A stretch of 64,000 nucleotides of DNA from Sorangium cellulosum So0157-2. Lineage in GTDB: Bacteria > Myxococcota_A > Polyangia > Polyangiales > Polyangiaceae. This document shows positions 8,957-16,830 of the stretch, piece after piece. Position 1 is the first letter of the stretch. Every line of letters begins with the position of its first letter. Under the pieces are notes generated by a model. It was given only the letters and a program-made list of their open reading frames with translations, made no database searches and had not been told where the DNA came from. A program made the position numbers and the translations under genes. The stretch lies in contig NC_021658.1 of assembly GCF_000418325.1 (NCBI RefSeq), positions 3,472,001-3,536,000 on the forward strand. The letters run 5' to 3'.

Positions 8957-9241
8957 CTGAAGGATTTCGCGGGGTTAGGTGGCCTCGTCCGAGCCGCCGC
9001 CCTCATCCCGGACAGCCTCCCGGCCGAAGAACTCCTCGACCAGGCGATGAAGCTTCCCGAGAGCGAACGGCGCGTCCTTGCCCTGCGGCTCCTGGAAAGC
9101 GTGGGTGACGAGTCCTCGGAAGAGGTCGACCGCGCGTGGGTCGAGGAGGCCCGGAGGCGCCTCGACGACATCCGGGCGGGGCGCTCCCAGCCCGTCGCCT
9201 GGGAGGACGCACGGCGCCGCATCTTCGCGCGGCTGAGATGA
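8954..9241 (+). CDS. Addiction-module antitoxin (ParE-partner type)
   Basis: The product matches the small addiction-module component family: ELLDQAMKLPESERRVLALRLLES, then WVEEARRRLDDIRAGRSQPVAWEDARRRIF, the usual Glu/Arg-rich helix followed by the V-x-W-E-D/E tail. Family members usually start about eight residues before LLDQA, but no ATG/GTG lies there. The only candidates are GTG 8954, which overlaps the 3' end of tRNA-Arg, and ATG 9047, which would shorten the protein to 64 aa. The native start may have been lost by recombination at the tRNA. It overlaps the damaged toxin frame by ATGA. Confidence 0.7.
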   Translation: MLKDFAGLGGLVRAAALIPDSLPAEELLDQAMKLPESERRVLALRLLESVGDESSEEVDRAWVEEARRRLDDIRAGRSQPVAWEDARRRIFARLR

Positions 9242-9400
9242 CGCGCCGTCCCGTCGTTCTCGCGATCGAAACAGAGCGCGAGGCGCAGGGCGTTCCTCTG
9301 GTACGAGGCGTGCGATCGGCGCGTCGCCGATCGCTTCGAGGCTCCGGTGCTTGCAGCCCTCATGACCGCGCTGCCCGTTGCGTCGGCGGGCCATCGGCGG
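9238..9400 (+). pseudogene. ParE/RelE-type toxin, frameshifted remnant
   Basis: ATG 9238 overlaps the antitoxin stop and opens MTRRPVVLAIETEREAQ. The continuation expected for a ParE-like toxin is in another frame: AFLWYEACDRRVADRFEAPVL, with the family's WYE and DRF signatures. One extra base near 9287-9290 joins the two parts wrongly. The remainder degenerates toward the repeat array at 9456. The toxin is therefore inactive while its antitoxin frame is still open. Confidence 0.65.
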
Positions 9401-9455
9401 CGGGCGAGGCGCTGTCAGGCCGCGCCGCGCTGTCAGGGCGACAGGTTTCGACAGG

Positions 9456-9525
9456 CTCCGGGTTGAATTTTAATTCAACCGGAGGCTCTCGGCAGGCTCC
9501 GGGTTGAATTTCAATTCAGCCGGAG
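9456..9525. repeat. Palindromic 42-bp repeat array, left part (2 units)
   Basis: Units start at 9456 and 9497. Each is a near-perfect palindrome, CTCCGGGTTGAATT followed by AATTCAACCGGAG with one or two bases between, then the spacer GGCTCTCGACAG. Two further units with the same period lie at 16577-16643, on the other side of the 7-kb element, which suggests one array of at least four units was split. Confidence 0.85.
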
Positions 9526-9724
9526 GGCTCTCGACAGGTAATGGCCCAGATACCACATCTCATCACGCATAGTGGCCCATACCCAACAATGTAGTGGCCC
9601 AAATGCGGATATCTGTTGTGACCTCGTAGCTGGTCCGTAGGCTTCGACCGCGAAGTAAGTGCGGGGCGCGACGCCTGCCAGCGTCCGCCCCGCGTGGCCG
9701 AACCCCGATTCCGCGAGGTCCGAC

Positions 9725-10066
9725 ATGCTGACCGTAGTCCGTTCGCCTTCGGGCGAGCAAGAAGGCGGAGGTGCGCCTGCGCGCCGCCGACGCCCCCGTT
9801 CCCCCATGCTCCGCCTGACCGACGCGGAGCGCATGCGGCTCCGCGCCGCCATCCGCAACCTGCGCGCGCTGTACGGCACCTGGGCCTGCTTGGCCGAGGT
9901 CATGGGCGTCAGCGCCGGGACGCTCCAGCAGCTCGCCAGCGGCAACGGCGGGTCGCACGCGATGGCCCTGCGCGCCGCGAAGGTGGCTGGGACGACGCTG
10001 GAGCGCATCCTCGGCAGGCCAGCGGCGGCGGAACGCTGCCCGCACTGCGGCCGGGGTGCGTCGTGA
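9725..10066 (+). CDS. Small helix-turn-helix DNA-binding protein
   Basis: Protein of 113 aa. A basic Pro/Arg linker (about 10-28) leads to an XRE-like domain: LRAAIRNLRALYGTWACLAEVMGVSAGTLQQLASG, where AEVMGVSAGTLQQLASG is the turn and recognition helix. The C-terminus ends with CPHCGRG, a CxxC half-site. I chose ATG 9725 because GAGG lies six bases upstream; ATG 9807 would keep the HTH core and drop the linker. The stop overlaps the GTG of the next gene, so the two form a unit. It could regulate the element's cargo or its transposition. Confidence 0.65.
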   Translation: MLTVVRSPSGEQEGGGAPARRRRPRSPMLRLTDAERMRLRAAIRNLRALYGTWACLAEVMGVSAGTLQQLASGNGGSHAMALRAAKVAGTTLERILGRPAAAERCPHCGRGAS

Positions 10067-10638
10067 CGCGACGTGGTCGCCCTCCGAAGGGCCACGAGCC
10101 CGACGCGAGCGCCACCCCGCCGCACCTCCCGCCCGACGTGAAGGACGCCGTGGGGCGCGCCATCGTGCGCGCAACAGCCCAGGTCAAGGGCTTCCTGCTC
10201 CAGCGCGGCGTGTCCCTCGGCAACGCGCAGGACGTCGCCCTGGAGTGCGCGTTCATCGCGTACCGCAGCGTCGCTAAGGGCACGCTCGCGCTGCCCGACG
10301 ATGCCAGCGCCTACGACCAGAAGCTCGCCGCCTACATGCGCACCGTGGCGTGGCGCCTGCTCCGCAACCACAAGCGGGCCGGCGACATCTTCGTGCGGCA
10401 CGATCGCGAGCCCGGCACGGAGTTGCTCGTGTCGCGCACGTACGACGTGGAGCCCGCGCTGGAGCTCGCCTCCGAGCTCGCCGCGGAGCCTCCGAAGGCC
10501 CGGCGCTTCCTGCTCGCGATGCTGGAAACCGGCGAGCCGTGCGTCGCGGCCGTCGCCGCCGGCATGACGAAGCACGCCGGGAAGTGGACGATGCGGAGCA
10601 CCCGGGCACGCGCCGCGAAGCGCCTCGCCGCCGTCTGA
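10063..10638 (+). CDS. RNA polymerase sigma-70-like (ECF-type) protein
   Basis: Protein of 191 aa starting at a GTG that overlaps the previous stop (GTGA). A basic N-terminus (MTRRGRPPKGHE) is followed by a sigma region-2-like segment: LGNAQDVALECAFIAYRS and YDQKLAAYMRTVAWRLLRNHKR. The region-4-like C-terminus (ARRFLLAMLETGEPCVAAVAAGMTKHAGKWTMRSTRARAAKRLA) has the shape of a sigma HTH. Similarity to sigma factors is moderate, so it could be a phage-like or element-specific regulator instead. Confidence 0.55.
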   Translation: MTRRGRPPKGHEPDASATPPHLPPDVKDAVGRAIVRATAQVKGFLLQRGVSLGNAQDVALECAFIAYRSVAKGTLALPDDASAYDQKLAAYMRTVAWRLLRNHKRAGDIFVRHDREPGTELLVSRTYDVEPALELASELAAEPPKARRFLLAMLETGEPCVAAVAAGMTKHAGKWTMRSTRARAAKRLAAV

Positions 10639-11022
10639 CGCGCCGGAGCATCAAGACGCTCGCGTACATACGCAGCCGAATCGCGCACTTATCCCAGTTC
10701 ATGCCGGCACTGCGCGTGCGCCCGTGTAGCCGCACCGGTCGACCTTAGGCCGTGATGGAGACCGGCCAGGACGCCGACCCGCAAGATCCGAAGGGACACG
10801 CAGAGCTTCGTCAGGGCGCGCGGGATACTGGAGTCACTCGGGATGCCTGGCACGAAGCTCGACGCTAGGCTTGCGGGGATGGCGCGGGCCTTCGCGTTTG
10901 CATCGACCGGCTGACCTGTCACCCCAAGCCAGGGCGACGTGCAGCCCGTTGACGGGGATCGCCGAGCTAGACATAATCCGACCCCCCGGCCGGGTCCGGG
11001 GTAGCTCTCTAGGTAACCCCGC
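10639..11022 (+). other. Leader region before the methyltransferase gene
   Basis: There is no convincing gene in these 384 bp. The only clear signal is a sigma-70-type promoter at 10949-10977. Just downstream, 10999-11021 can pair as GGGGT/ACCCC close to the start codon, which could affect translation. Confidence 0.5.
10949..10977 (+). promoter_or_regulatory. Sigma-70-type promoter for the methyltransferase/MBL operon
   Basis: TTGACG at 10949-10954 and CATAAT at 10972-10977 are separated by exactly 17 bp. The -10 box is 45 bp from the ATG at 11023. A near-consensus promoter is unusual in this GC-rich sequence and fits recently acquired DNA. Confidence 0.6.
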
Positions 11023-13779
11023 ATGCTCACGACAGACGCTGTCAGGCGAACACAGCGGGCGCTCAGCGACCCCAGTCCGGACCGTTGCTTTCAGGCGCTG
11101 GAGGCGCTCGGTTGGAGCGACGGGGACGCAACCGTGGTCTGGAGCCCTGAGCGCTTCGGTCTAGGACAGTGCCATCTCGGCGCCTACCCGACGGGGGCCT
11201 CGGTGACTCGAGAAACGGCACCACAACCCACTGCTGACTCCGAATGGTGGAAAAAACCTTACTATGGCGACTACAGATGGGGACTGTTGTTCGACCATGG
11301 GCGTATCAGGTGGTGTGACCTGCTGGGCCAAAAGCAATGCACCGTTCTTCAGCAAGATCTCACCGCCGAGGTACTGCAAGGGTTGACGCCGGAGTCCTTC
11401 GCTAGCCAGGGGCAGCTCGAGTTGCTCGGCGTGCAGGCGTCACCCTTGCCGAACCATCGTGGCAAACGCGCAGCGGATTACTTCAGTAGCATGATGGAGA
11501 GCTGGTTCGAAGACTACCTGGCTGCCAGCGGTGCAGATGAGGATTCTGAAGCGAAGGAGCGCTTCACGAGAATCATCTCCGCATTCATCCTACTGCGCAC
11601 GATCGAGGACGTCAATCGTCTCGATTGGCTGATGCCGGGGGCGCTGCGTAGCGCGGCGCGTAAGGGGGAGCGTGCTCTTCGGGAACTTCTTGGACGCGCT
11701 GCCAAGGAGTTGAACAGCCGCGTGCTCCATGGCATTGCGGATCTCCTCCCCGCCACAAGCCGGGTCCGCAACCTAGTAGAAGCCTTTTATCAGGATCAAG
11801 AGGATGTGCGATTCTCGACGCTCGAGGCTGACCCAGTAGGGGCATTTTACCAGAATCTCCTCGGCACACGGTACGACGTACGGCCACCAATCAATCTGAA
11901 TCTTTTCGGGGAGAACAATGCCATAGTGCCAGATCGCTCTGCGCGCAAGAGAAGTGGCGCATATTTTACTCCTCGCGAATATGCGGATCTATTGGCGACG
12001 CGGCTTGTACTACCTGCGGCTAGGAATGCGCGGACAAAGGACGAACTGCCGATCGTAATGGACCTGGCGGCGGGCTCAGGCCAACTGCTTTGTGCGGCGC
12101 TCCGGCAGATTTTCTCGTTACCCCGATGGCGCAATCCAGAAGTCGCCATCCACGTACTTGAGCGTTGCATCTGGGCCGTCGATGACGATAAGAATGCACC
12201 ACAGTTTACCGCCCTTAACGTCCTCCGGACCGTTGTGCAGTTCGTACCTGACATCCTTGGCTCTGGCCTCAAATTCCCCTCTTTGGAGAAGAATGTCCGC
12301 AAAGGGAACGCCCTTCAGAAGACCACGCTCGAAGAACTCCCCGATGCCGACGTGGTGCTACTGAATCCACCATTTCACGGGGCGAAGCGGTGGAGGGAAT
12401 GGATGCCTCCCGAAGGGGCCCTTGAAGACGTAGAGAGCCTGGCAGGGAAAGCACATTCTGCGTTTGCGTTCTGTCTCGCAGGTCTTACAAAACTCCGAGC
12501 CGGCGGCGATCTCGGGATACTCATGACGTCCCAGCCCATCCTCGGAGACCAAAGTCGGGCAGCGAGGGAGGCCGTCGGAAGACATTTTCGCATCGAGACG
12601 GTCGTCATCAATGAGGTGGCGAATGTTCTCGACAGAGAGAAGAGCTACCTGAGCGTCGTTCTCGGCCACAAGGCTTACGACGTGGACCGCCCAGGGACCC
12701 AGGTGATCTCGGTGGTCGGTGGTAAGGGCGCAGATATCGGCGCGCTCGCTGCTGGCGCCTGGAGCGAACGCAGTAATTCACATGCGGCGCTCGTTATGCT
12801 CTCTGATGAGCGCCCCTGGGACTGGACTGGTCAGGAAGCCATCACGAGTAGGCAGAGCGCGATGGTTATGCGTGCAGAGGGACACCAGTCCCAGATACCG
12901 CGTGTGCGGCTGAGCGATCTGCTTGGCGAAGAGATTCACCAGCCAGTCTCTTGCGCGCCGAAGCCCTGGGAGCGAGAACTATTCTTATTCAGGATGACCC
13001 GACCTGACGTCCTCCGGCACGAGGCGACGCATCAGGAAATCCGTGGCACCTCTGCGTCACTGCGGCGAGTATCCATCCCCAATCTGCTGCGTTCCGTGCC
13101 TCCTTTCCTGGAGCCGTTTGCCGGGCGTTCTGGGGAGTTACGCGTGTTTTTCCCGGGGGATGGCTCTCCCGATGGGATCTTGTGGAGGGGGCTGCGTCGG
13201 AGCGATCCGGTGGGGTATAAAATCGCGAAGCTTATCAGCCGGATCGTCCTTGATACGCCGCCAAAGGACCTAAACGATGATGCGCTTGCGTTTCAAGAGG
13301 ACGTTAAGCGTGGGATCCTTAGATTTAGCTGGAATAGAGGTTACACGTCAGACAGCCGTGCTCTGCTACTTCTCTCCCGAAGCCCCAAGCTGCCGACAGG
13401 CAAAAAACATGAGCTAATCTGGCCGTGCTGGATCGACCCAAGTGGAAGCGCGGTGCCATTAGGTGGTAGCTGGGTGCGCGTGTCAAAAATTGAATGGGCG
13501 ATCGCAATCGGGGTCATGCTGAACGTACCAGACGCGGTCATGACGATTTTGCGTAGCGCGCCCAAGCGAGACGAGACGACGGAGCCTACCCTGCGTGATA
13601 AGAACGCATGGTTAGTCCCTGATCTGCGAGACGCCCGATGCAGCCGCATACTGCGTGATCTCGAGCAAGCCTACGCAGCTTATCAGCGGGCATGCAAGTC
13701 GATCCAACGGGGTGAAGCACTGAAGTGTCCCGAGCTAGCGCACCTGCTGGAGCTTGGAGGCGAGCTATGGAGGCTGTAG
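11023..13779 (+). CDS. N6-adenine DNA methyltransferase, large type IIG/PglX-like
   Basis: Protein of 918 aa. The N-terminal 300 residues are unfamiliar apart from an Eco57I/PglX-like helical stretch (KERFTRIISAFILLRTIEDVNRLDW). The catalytic core follows: GAYFTP (312-317), AdoMet motif I MDLAAGSGQLL (346-356) and the catalytic NPPF (448-451), the signature of amino-methyltransferases. After the core come about 400 residues that probably recognise DNA; no PD-(D/E)xK nuclease is evident. Codon use has many AT-ending codons, unlike the neighbours, so the gene looks imported. The stop overlaps the next start by 13 bp. It could be the modification arm of a restriction or phage-exclusion system, or a stand-alone epigenetic enzyme. 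Confidence 0.8.
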   Translation: MLTTDAVRRTQRALSDPSPDRCFQALEALGWSDGDATVVWSPERFGLGQCHLGAYPTGASVTRETAPQPTADSEWWKKPYYGDYRWGLLFDHGRIRWCDLLGQKQCTVLQQDLTAEVLQGLTPESFASQGQLELLGVQASPLPNHRGKRAADYFSSMMESWFEDYLAASGADEDSEAKERFTRIISAFILLRTIEDVNRLDWLMPGALRSAARKGERALRELLGRAAKELNSRVLHGIADLLPATSRVRNLVEAFYQDQEDVRFSTLEADPVGAFYQNLLGTRYDVRPPINLNLFGENNAIVPDRSARKRSGAYFTPREYADLLATRLVLPAARNARTKDELPIVMDLAAGSGQLLCAALRQIFSLPRWRNPEVAIHVLERCIWAVDDDKNAPQFTALNVLRTVVQFVPDILGSGLKFPSLEKNVRKGNALQKTTLEELPDADVVLLNPPFHGAKRWREWMPPEGALEDVESLAGKAHSAFAFCLAGLTKLRAGGDLGILMTSQPILGDQSRAAREAVGRHFRIETVVINEVANVLDREKSYLSVVLGHKAYDVDRPGTQVISVVGGKGADIGALAAGAWSERSNSHAALVMLSDERPWDWTGQEAITSRQSAMVMRAEGHQSQIPRVRLSDLLGEEIHQPVSCAPKPWERELFLFRMTRPDVLRHEATHQEIRGTSASLRRVSIPNLLRSVPPFLEPFAGRSGELRVFFPGDGSPDGILWRGLRRSDPVGYKIAKLISRIVLDTPPKDLNDDALAFQEDVKRGILRFSWNRGYTSDSRALLLLSRSPKLPTGKKHELIWPCWIDPSGSAVPLGGSWVRVSKIEWAIAIGVMLNVPDAVMTILRSAPKRDETTEPTLRDKNAWLVPDLRDARCSRILRDLEQAYAAYQRACKSIQRGEALKCPELAHLLELGGELWRL

Positions 13780-14861
13780 AGCAGCTCTCGCTCCATCTCC
13801 TTGATGTTGGCAAGGGTGACGCCATAGTGATCGACTTCCCGGACGGTAGTTTTGGCCTCGTTGATACTGGCCCAAGCAGTAGAGGAGAGGGCGTCACCGA
13901 GTGGCTCGATCAGCGTGCGCAGCGAGGAAAATTTCGGTTCGCAGCTATAACGCATTGGGACACCGATCACGCTGCGGGTATGCCCGGCATCTTGAGGCGC
14001 TACAAGCCGATTCGGTTTTACCATCCCGCAGATGAACTTCCCCTGCTGGAGAAGCTCGCGAGCAGCGGCGATTCAACGAACCCCGCTGCGCTAGCCGAAG
14101 AAATTAGACGGGCACGAGACAAGGATACTATCGAAGCGTGCCTCTTTGCAAGAGATAGGCTGGACACGCCGGAGGGGGTCGACCTTATCGCGCTATCGCC
14201 AGATAGCCACGTAAAGGACGAGCTCTATGAGGCTATTCGTTGTGGCGCGAGCTGGCATCAGGTTCGAAAGCTGAGAAATAGGCTTTCCGTTGCACTCTGG
14301 CTTCGCTTCGCCGGTGTTAAGCTCCTTCTTACTGGTGAGGTCGAAGCAATCCAGTACAAGCGGATGAGCGATCTGTTTCGCGCCAAAAATGAACCGCTTC
14401 ATGAGCGGTACGGGTCGCCTCAGGCAAGCTGGATTAAGCTGAGTCATCACGGGGCCGAAGGAAATAACCCACCTTCTCTCTTTCAGTACTTCGCTACACA
14501 GAACGTTATCGCGTCTGCGAGCGCGGGAGGTGCGAATGGTCATCCGCATCCGGTTGTGCTCCACTTGGTCGCAAGTCGCGGCGGTCAAGCTATGTGCACT
14601 CGGCTCGGCCAGGGATGCGGACACATCCAAAGGCATCAGCTCGACCCCAACCCGATGAGCTGGATAGCCAACGTGAGCTTGAAACAACTGCCTAATCCTC
14701 AGCAGCGCTGCTATGGAGACGTTAGCGTCAAGATTGTCAGGGATGCTGCCGGCAGCACGACCTGCCAGGTGCGAGGTTCCAGGACTCAGGCAAATTGCCC
14801 CTACGGGGGCCCCTCCGATGGGGAGGCAAAGCTCATTGTGACTCTTCGACCCCGCCCATGA
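13767..14861 (+). CDS. ComEC/Rec2-like metallo-beta-lactamase-fold hydrolase
   Basis: Protein of 364 aa. It starts LSLHLLDVGKGDAIVIDFPDG and continues LVDTGP, as ComEC-type MBL domains do. The metal-binding motif HWDTDH (63-68) is intact, followed by LLLTGEVEA (187-194) and SHHG (226-229). The remainder has a Cys-containing C-terminal extension (CTRLGQGCGH, TCQVRG, ANCPYGG). There are no membrane segments, so this is a soluble enzyme; relatives act as nucleases or phosphodiesterases. It overlaps the methyltransferase gene by 13 bp and shares its lower-GC codon use, so the two most likely work together. Substrate and role are inferred only. Confidence 0.75.
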   Translation: MEAVEQLSLHLLDVGKGDAIVIDFPDGSFGLVDTGPSSRGEGVTEWLDQRAQRGKFRFAAITHWDTDHAAGMPGILRRYKPIRFYHPADELPLLEKLASSGDSTNPAALAEEIRRARDKDTIEACLFARDRLDTPEGVDLIALSPDSHVKDELYEAIRCGASWHQVRKLRNRLSVALWLRFAGVKLLLTGEVEAIQYKRMSDLFRAKNEPLHERYGSPQASWIKLSHHGAEGNNPPSLFQYFATQNVIASASAGGANGHPHPVVLHLVASRGGQAMCTRLGQGCGHIQRHQLDPNPMSWIANVSLKQLPNPQQRCYGDVSVKIVRDAAGSTTCQVRGSRTQANCPYGGPSDGEAKLIVTLRPRP

Positions 14862-14947
14862 GGGAGCCTGTCGTCTCCCCGGGCACGCAGGAGTCGCTCA
14901 TCGCAGCATATGAAACCACATCGCTTGTCCTCAGTCAGGCGCTGCAC

Positions 14948-16048
14948 TCAGTTGTCACCGAACAAGCTCAACTGCACCATCCGCCTCGGCTTCGGGGCGG
15001 GCGGCGGCTCTGACGGCGGGGGCTCCGGCTCCGACGCGGGCACCGCGACGGGTGCCAGGGGCGGCGGCTGCGGGGTAGCGGATGCCGACGGGGCGGACCT
15101 GCCCGACACGAGCCGGAGCCATCCGCGGCCGCCCGGGAGCTCGCGAGCGGGCGCAGGCGCTTCACCGGTGCGCGGCTCTAGTTTGAGCGGCTGCGCGACT
15201 GGCGGCGCCGTTTCCTCCTCGGCAAGGGCCGCAGTGACGAGCTCGGTGAGGGTCCATGGACGCTCTGCCAGGCCCGCCGCAACGGCCGGGGTGGTGCCGA
15301 GCGTCCCATGCACGCGGACCCAGTTGTAGGCGGCGATCCCCAGGCCGATCGCGGCGCGGTGCCCGCGCAGCGTCTTCGAGAACGCCAGGCAGAGCCGCCG
15401 CGTCCGGCCGACCGTGTGGCGCGTCTGGAGATTGAACCGCTCGACGTAAGATGTCGAGATTAGCTCATCCTTGGGCGCACCGAAGATCGGTGTCTTGGTC
15501 ATGAACGGATCGCGCGGCGGCTCGTACCGATGATCGGGTGAGCGCTGCGCCCCGCCGCGGTAGTTCTTGACGCATTGGCCGTAGTCCGCCGACCCACGGA
15601 AGTTTGCGAACATCGCCTCGATGTACGGCTGCCAGCCGTCGGTCGTGACGTGCGGGACGACCGTGAGCCGCGCGCGAAGATCTTTGACGAACGCCTCCGT
15701 GTTCTCCCCATCGCGCTTGCCGACGTGGTAGGAGATCGCGAGCTTCGTGTTCGCGTCCAGCGCGACGTAGAGGTACGCGTCCCTGTGCTCGGCGGGGTCG
15801 TTCTCGGTCACGCGCGCCTGTTTCTTCTGCACAAAGCTCCACATCTCGTCCATCTGGATTACATGCGCCGCCAAGCCGCGCACCTTCCGGCCGTGGAGCC
15901 GAATGCAGCCCTCGCCGAGGCGCAGGGCGAAGTCGAGGACGGTCCCCCGCGCCGCATCGACCATGCGGGCGGTGGCGCGCAGGGAGTTGCCTTCTACGAG
16001 AGCGGACGCGATGCGGACGCGCGTCTCCAGCGGGAGCGGAGCGGGCAT
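14948..16048 (-). CDS. IS1-like DDE transposase
   Basis: Protein of 366 aa from ATG 16048. An N-terminal HTH (LVEGNSLRATARMVDAARGTV, about 18-38) is followed by a DDE catalytic core: D67 in IQMDEMWSF, D137 in TTDGWQPY and E203 in SYVERFNLQTR, all as in IS1-group enzymes. A Pro/Glu-rich tail of about 90 residues (PPVAQPLKLEPRTG and PEPPPSEPPPAPKPRR) is longer than usual and ends QLSLFGDN. The gene is intact in one frame, with no programmed frameshift. It lies 518 bp from the right end of the 7-kb element and probably mobilises it. Confidence 0.8.
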   Translation of the reverse strand: MPAPLPLETRVRIASALVEGNSLRATARMVDAARGTVLDFALRLGEGCIRLHGRKVRGLAAHVIQMDEMWSFVQKKQARVTENDPAEHRDAYLYVALDANTKLAISYHVGKRDGENTEAFVKDLRARLTVVPHVTTDGWQPYIEAMFANFRGSADYGQCVKNYRGGAQRSPDHRYEPPRDPFMTKTPIFGAPKDELISTSYVERFNLQTRHTVGRTRRLCLAFSKTLRGHRAAIGLGIAAYNWVRVHGTLGTTPAVAAGLAERPWTLTELVTAALAEEETAPPVAQPLKLEPRTGEAPAPARELPGGRGWLRLVSGRSAPSASATPQPPPLAPVAVPASEPEPPPSEPPPAPKPRRMVQLSLFGDN

Positions 16049-16566
16049 GACGGGCCTTGCCTCTCTCCCCGGGCCGGCCCATGATGCGGCTGCGACGCGC
16101 GCTCTGTGGGCCTCCACAGGGTGTGTTTGCAGCCCCGCTCTCAGGTGCGAACTGAGGGCGGGGCGCTTTCGCTAAGGCCCTTAGTGTACCACTTGAGAGA
16201 TCGCCCGCTCGCTCTTGATGAGCCCGGTCGGACAGTGGATGTCATAGCCAACGTGCGCGTTTACAGCCGATTTGACGGCGTTTTTGCGCGATGGCCGCAG
16301 ACCGCCGACGTGCAGCACGGCGCCCGCCGTGGCGCCACGGCGGGCGTCTGCGACTGGTCCTGGAGAACGGCGGACGCCATGCCCGGCGCCTTCGAGCTGA
16401 CCGAGGCGCTGCGCGGCGGCTTGACGGCGCGCCTCGACCATGGCGCCGAGCGTGACCGACCCGTCGGGCTCGACGTGAGCTCGGACACATGGCCGTCGTG
16501 GGTGGCCCAGATGCCGGTTTCGAGTGGCCCAGACGCGGGATTTGCGAGGCTATCCGGGCCATCACC
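16049..16566. other. Right end of the element, no gene seen
   Basis: All six frames give only low-quality translations. The inverted terminal sequence is at the far right, and TGGCCCAGATGCC- and TGGCCCAGACGC-type motifs lie at about 16503 and 16524. Similar TGGCCCA motifs occur inside the left end, so these may be sub-terminal transposase sites. Confidence 0.5.
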
Positions 16567-16576
16567 TCTCGACAGG

Positions 16577-16643
16577 CTCCGGGTTGAATTTCAATTCAGC
16601 CGGAGGGCTCTCGACAGGCTCCGGGTTGAATTTCAATTCAAGC
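16577..16643. repeat. Palindromic 42-bp repeat array, right part
   Basis: Units start at 16577 and 16619 and match those at 9456 and 9497. The last unit is cut after TTCAATTCAA, where it runs into the nucleotidyltransferase remnant and supplies its stop codon (TTGAATTGA on the minus strand). Confidence 0.85.
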
Positions 16644-16830
16644 CGCCGGTAGCGCGCGACCTCACCATCTGAGCCAGTGCACTGTCAGCCAGCACCACGG
16701 CGAGATCAACATCCCTTGAGAACCGCGGTTCCGCCCGTGCGGACACAAGGCCTCCCACGAGCGCGAGTCGCCTGTCGAGCGTCTCCAAGTCCGCGACCAC
16801 GCGGCCGAGGGCGTCTTGACGTGTGCTCAC
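16633..16830 (-). pseudogene. Nucleotidyltransferase (AbiEii-like) N-terminal fragment
   Basis: Sixty-five codons from a GTG that overlaps the upstream stop (GTGA). RRLALVGGLVSARAEPRF followed by SRDVDLAVVLAD contains the hG-G...D-h-D nucleotidyltransferase motif of AbiEii/MNT-type toxins. Complete proteins are usually well over 150 aa; here the frame ends inside the palindromic repeat, so the C-terminal two thirds are missing. It was probably the toxin or enzyme half of a two-gene module with the small gene upstream. Confidence 0.65.

Larger units (their letters stand above)
9537..16566. mobile_element. 7,030-bp IS1-like transposable element with passenger genes
   Basis: The left end reads GGTAATGGCCCAGATACC. 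The right end, read on the minus strand, is GGTGATGGCCCGGATAGCC. An 8-bp direct repeat, TCTCGACA, flanks it (9529-9536 and 16567-16574). Removing the element and one repeat copy restores an exact repeat-unit junction of the surrounding array, which is strong evidence for the insertion boundaries. IS1-family inverted repeats typically begin GGT and target duplications are commonly 8-9 bp, and the transposase inside is IS1-like. Passengers are an HTH protein, a sigma-like protein, an N6-methyltransferase and an MBL-fold hydrolase. TGGCCCA motifs recur near both ends (9588 region; 16503 and 16524 regions). Confidence 0.72.

Noticed and set aside
16181..16441. Leftward frame in the right end of the element
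   Set aside because: No transposase or regulator motif in any frame; treated as non-coding terminus.
9456..16643. Palindromic array as a CRISPR
   Set aside because: The spacer between palindromes is constant (GGCTCTCGACAG), so there are no unique spacers, and no cas gene is present.
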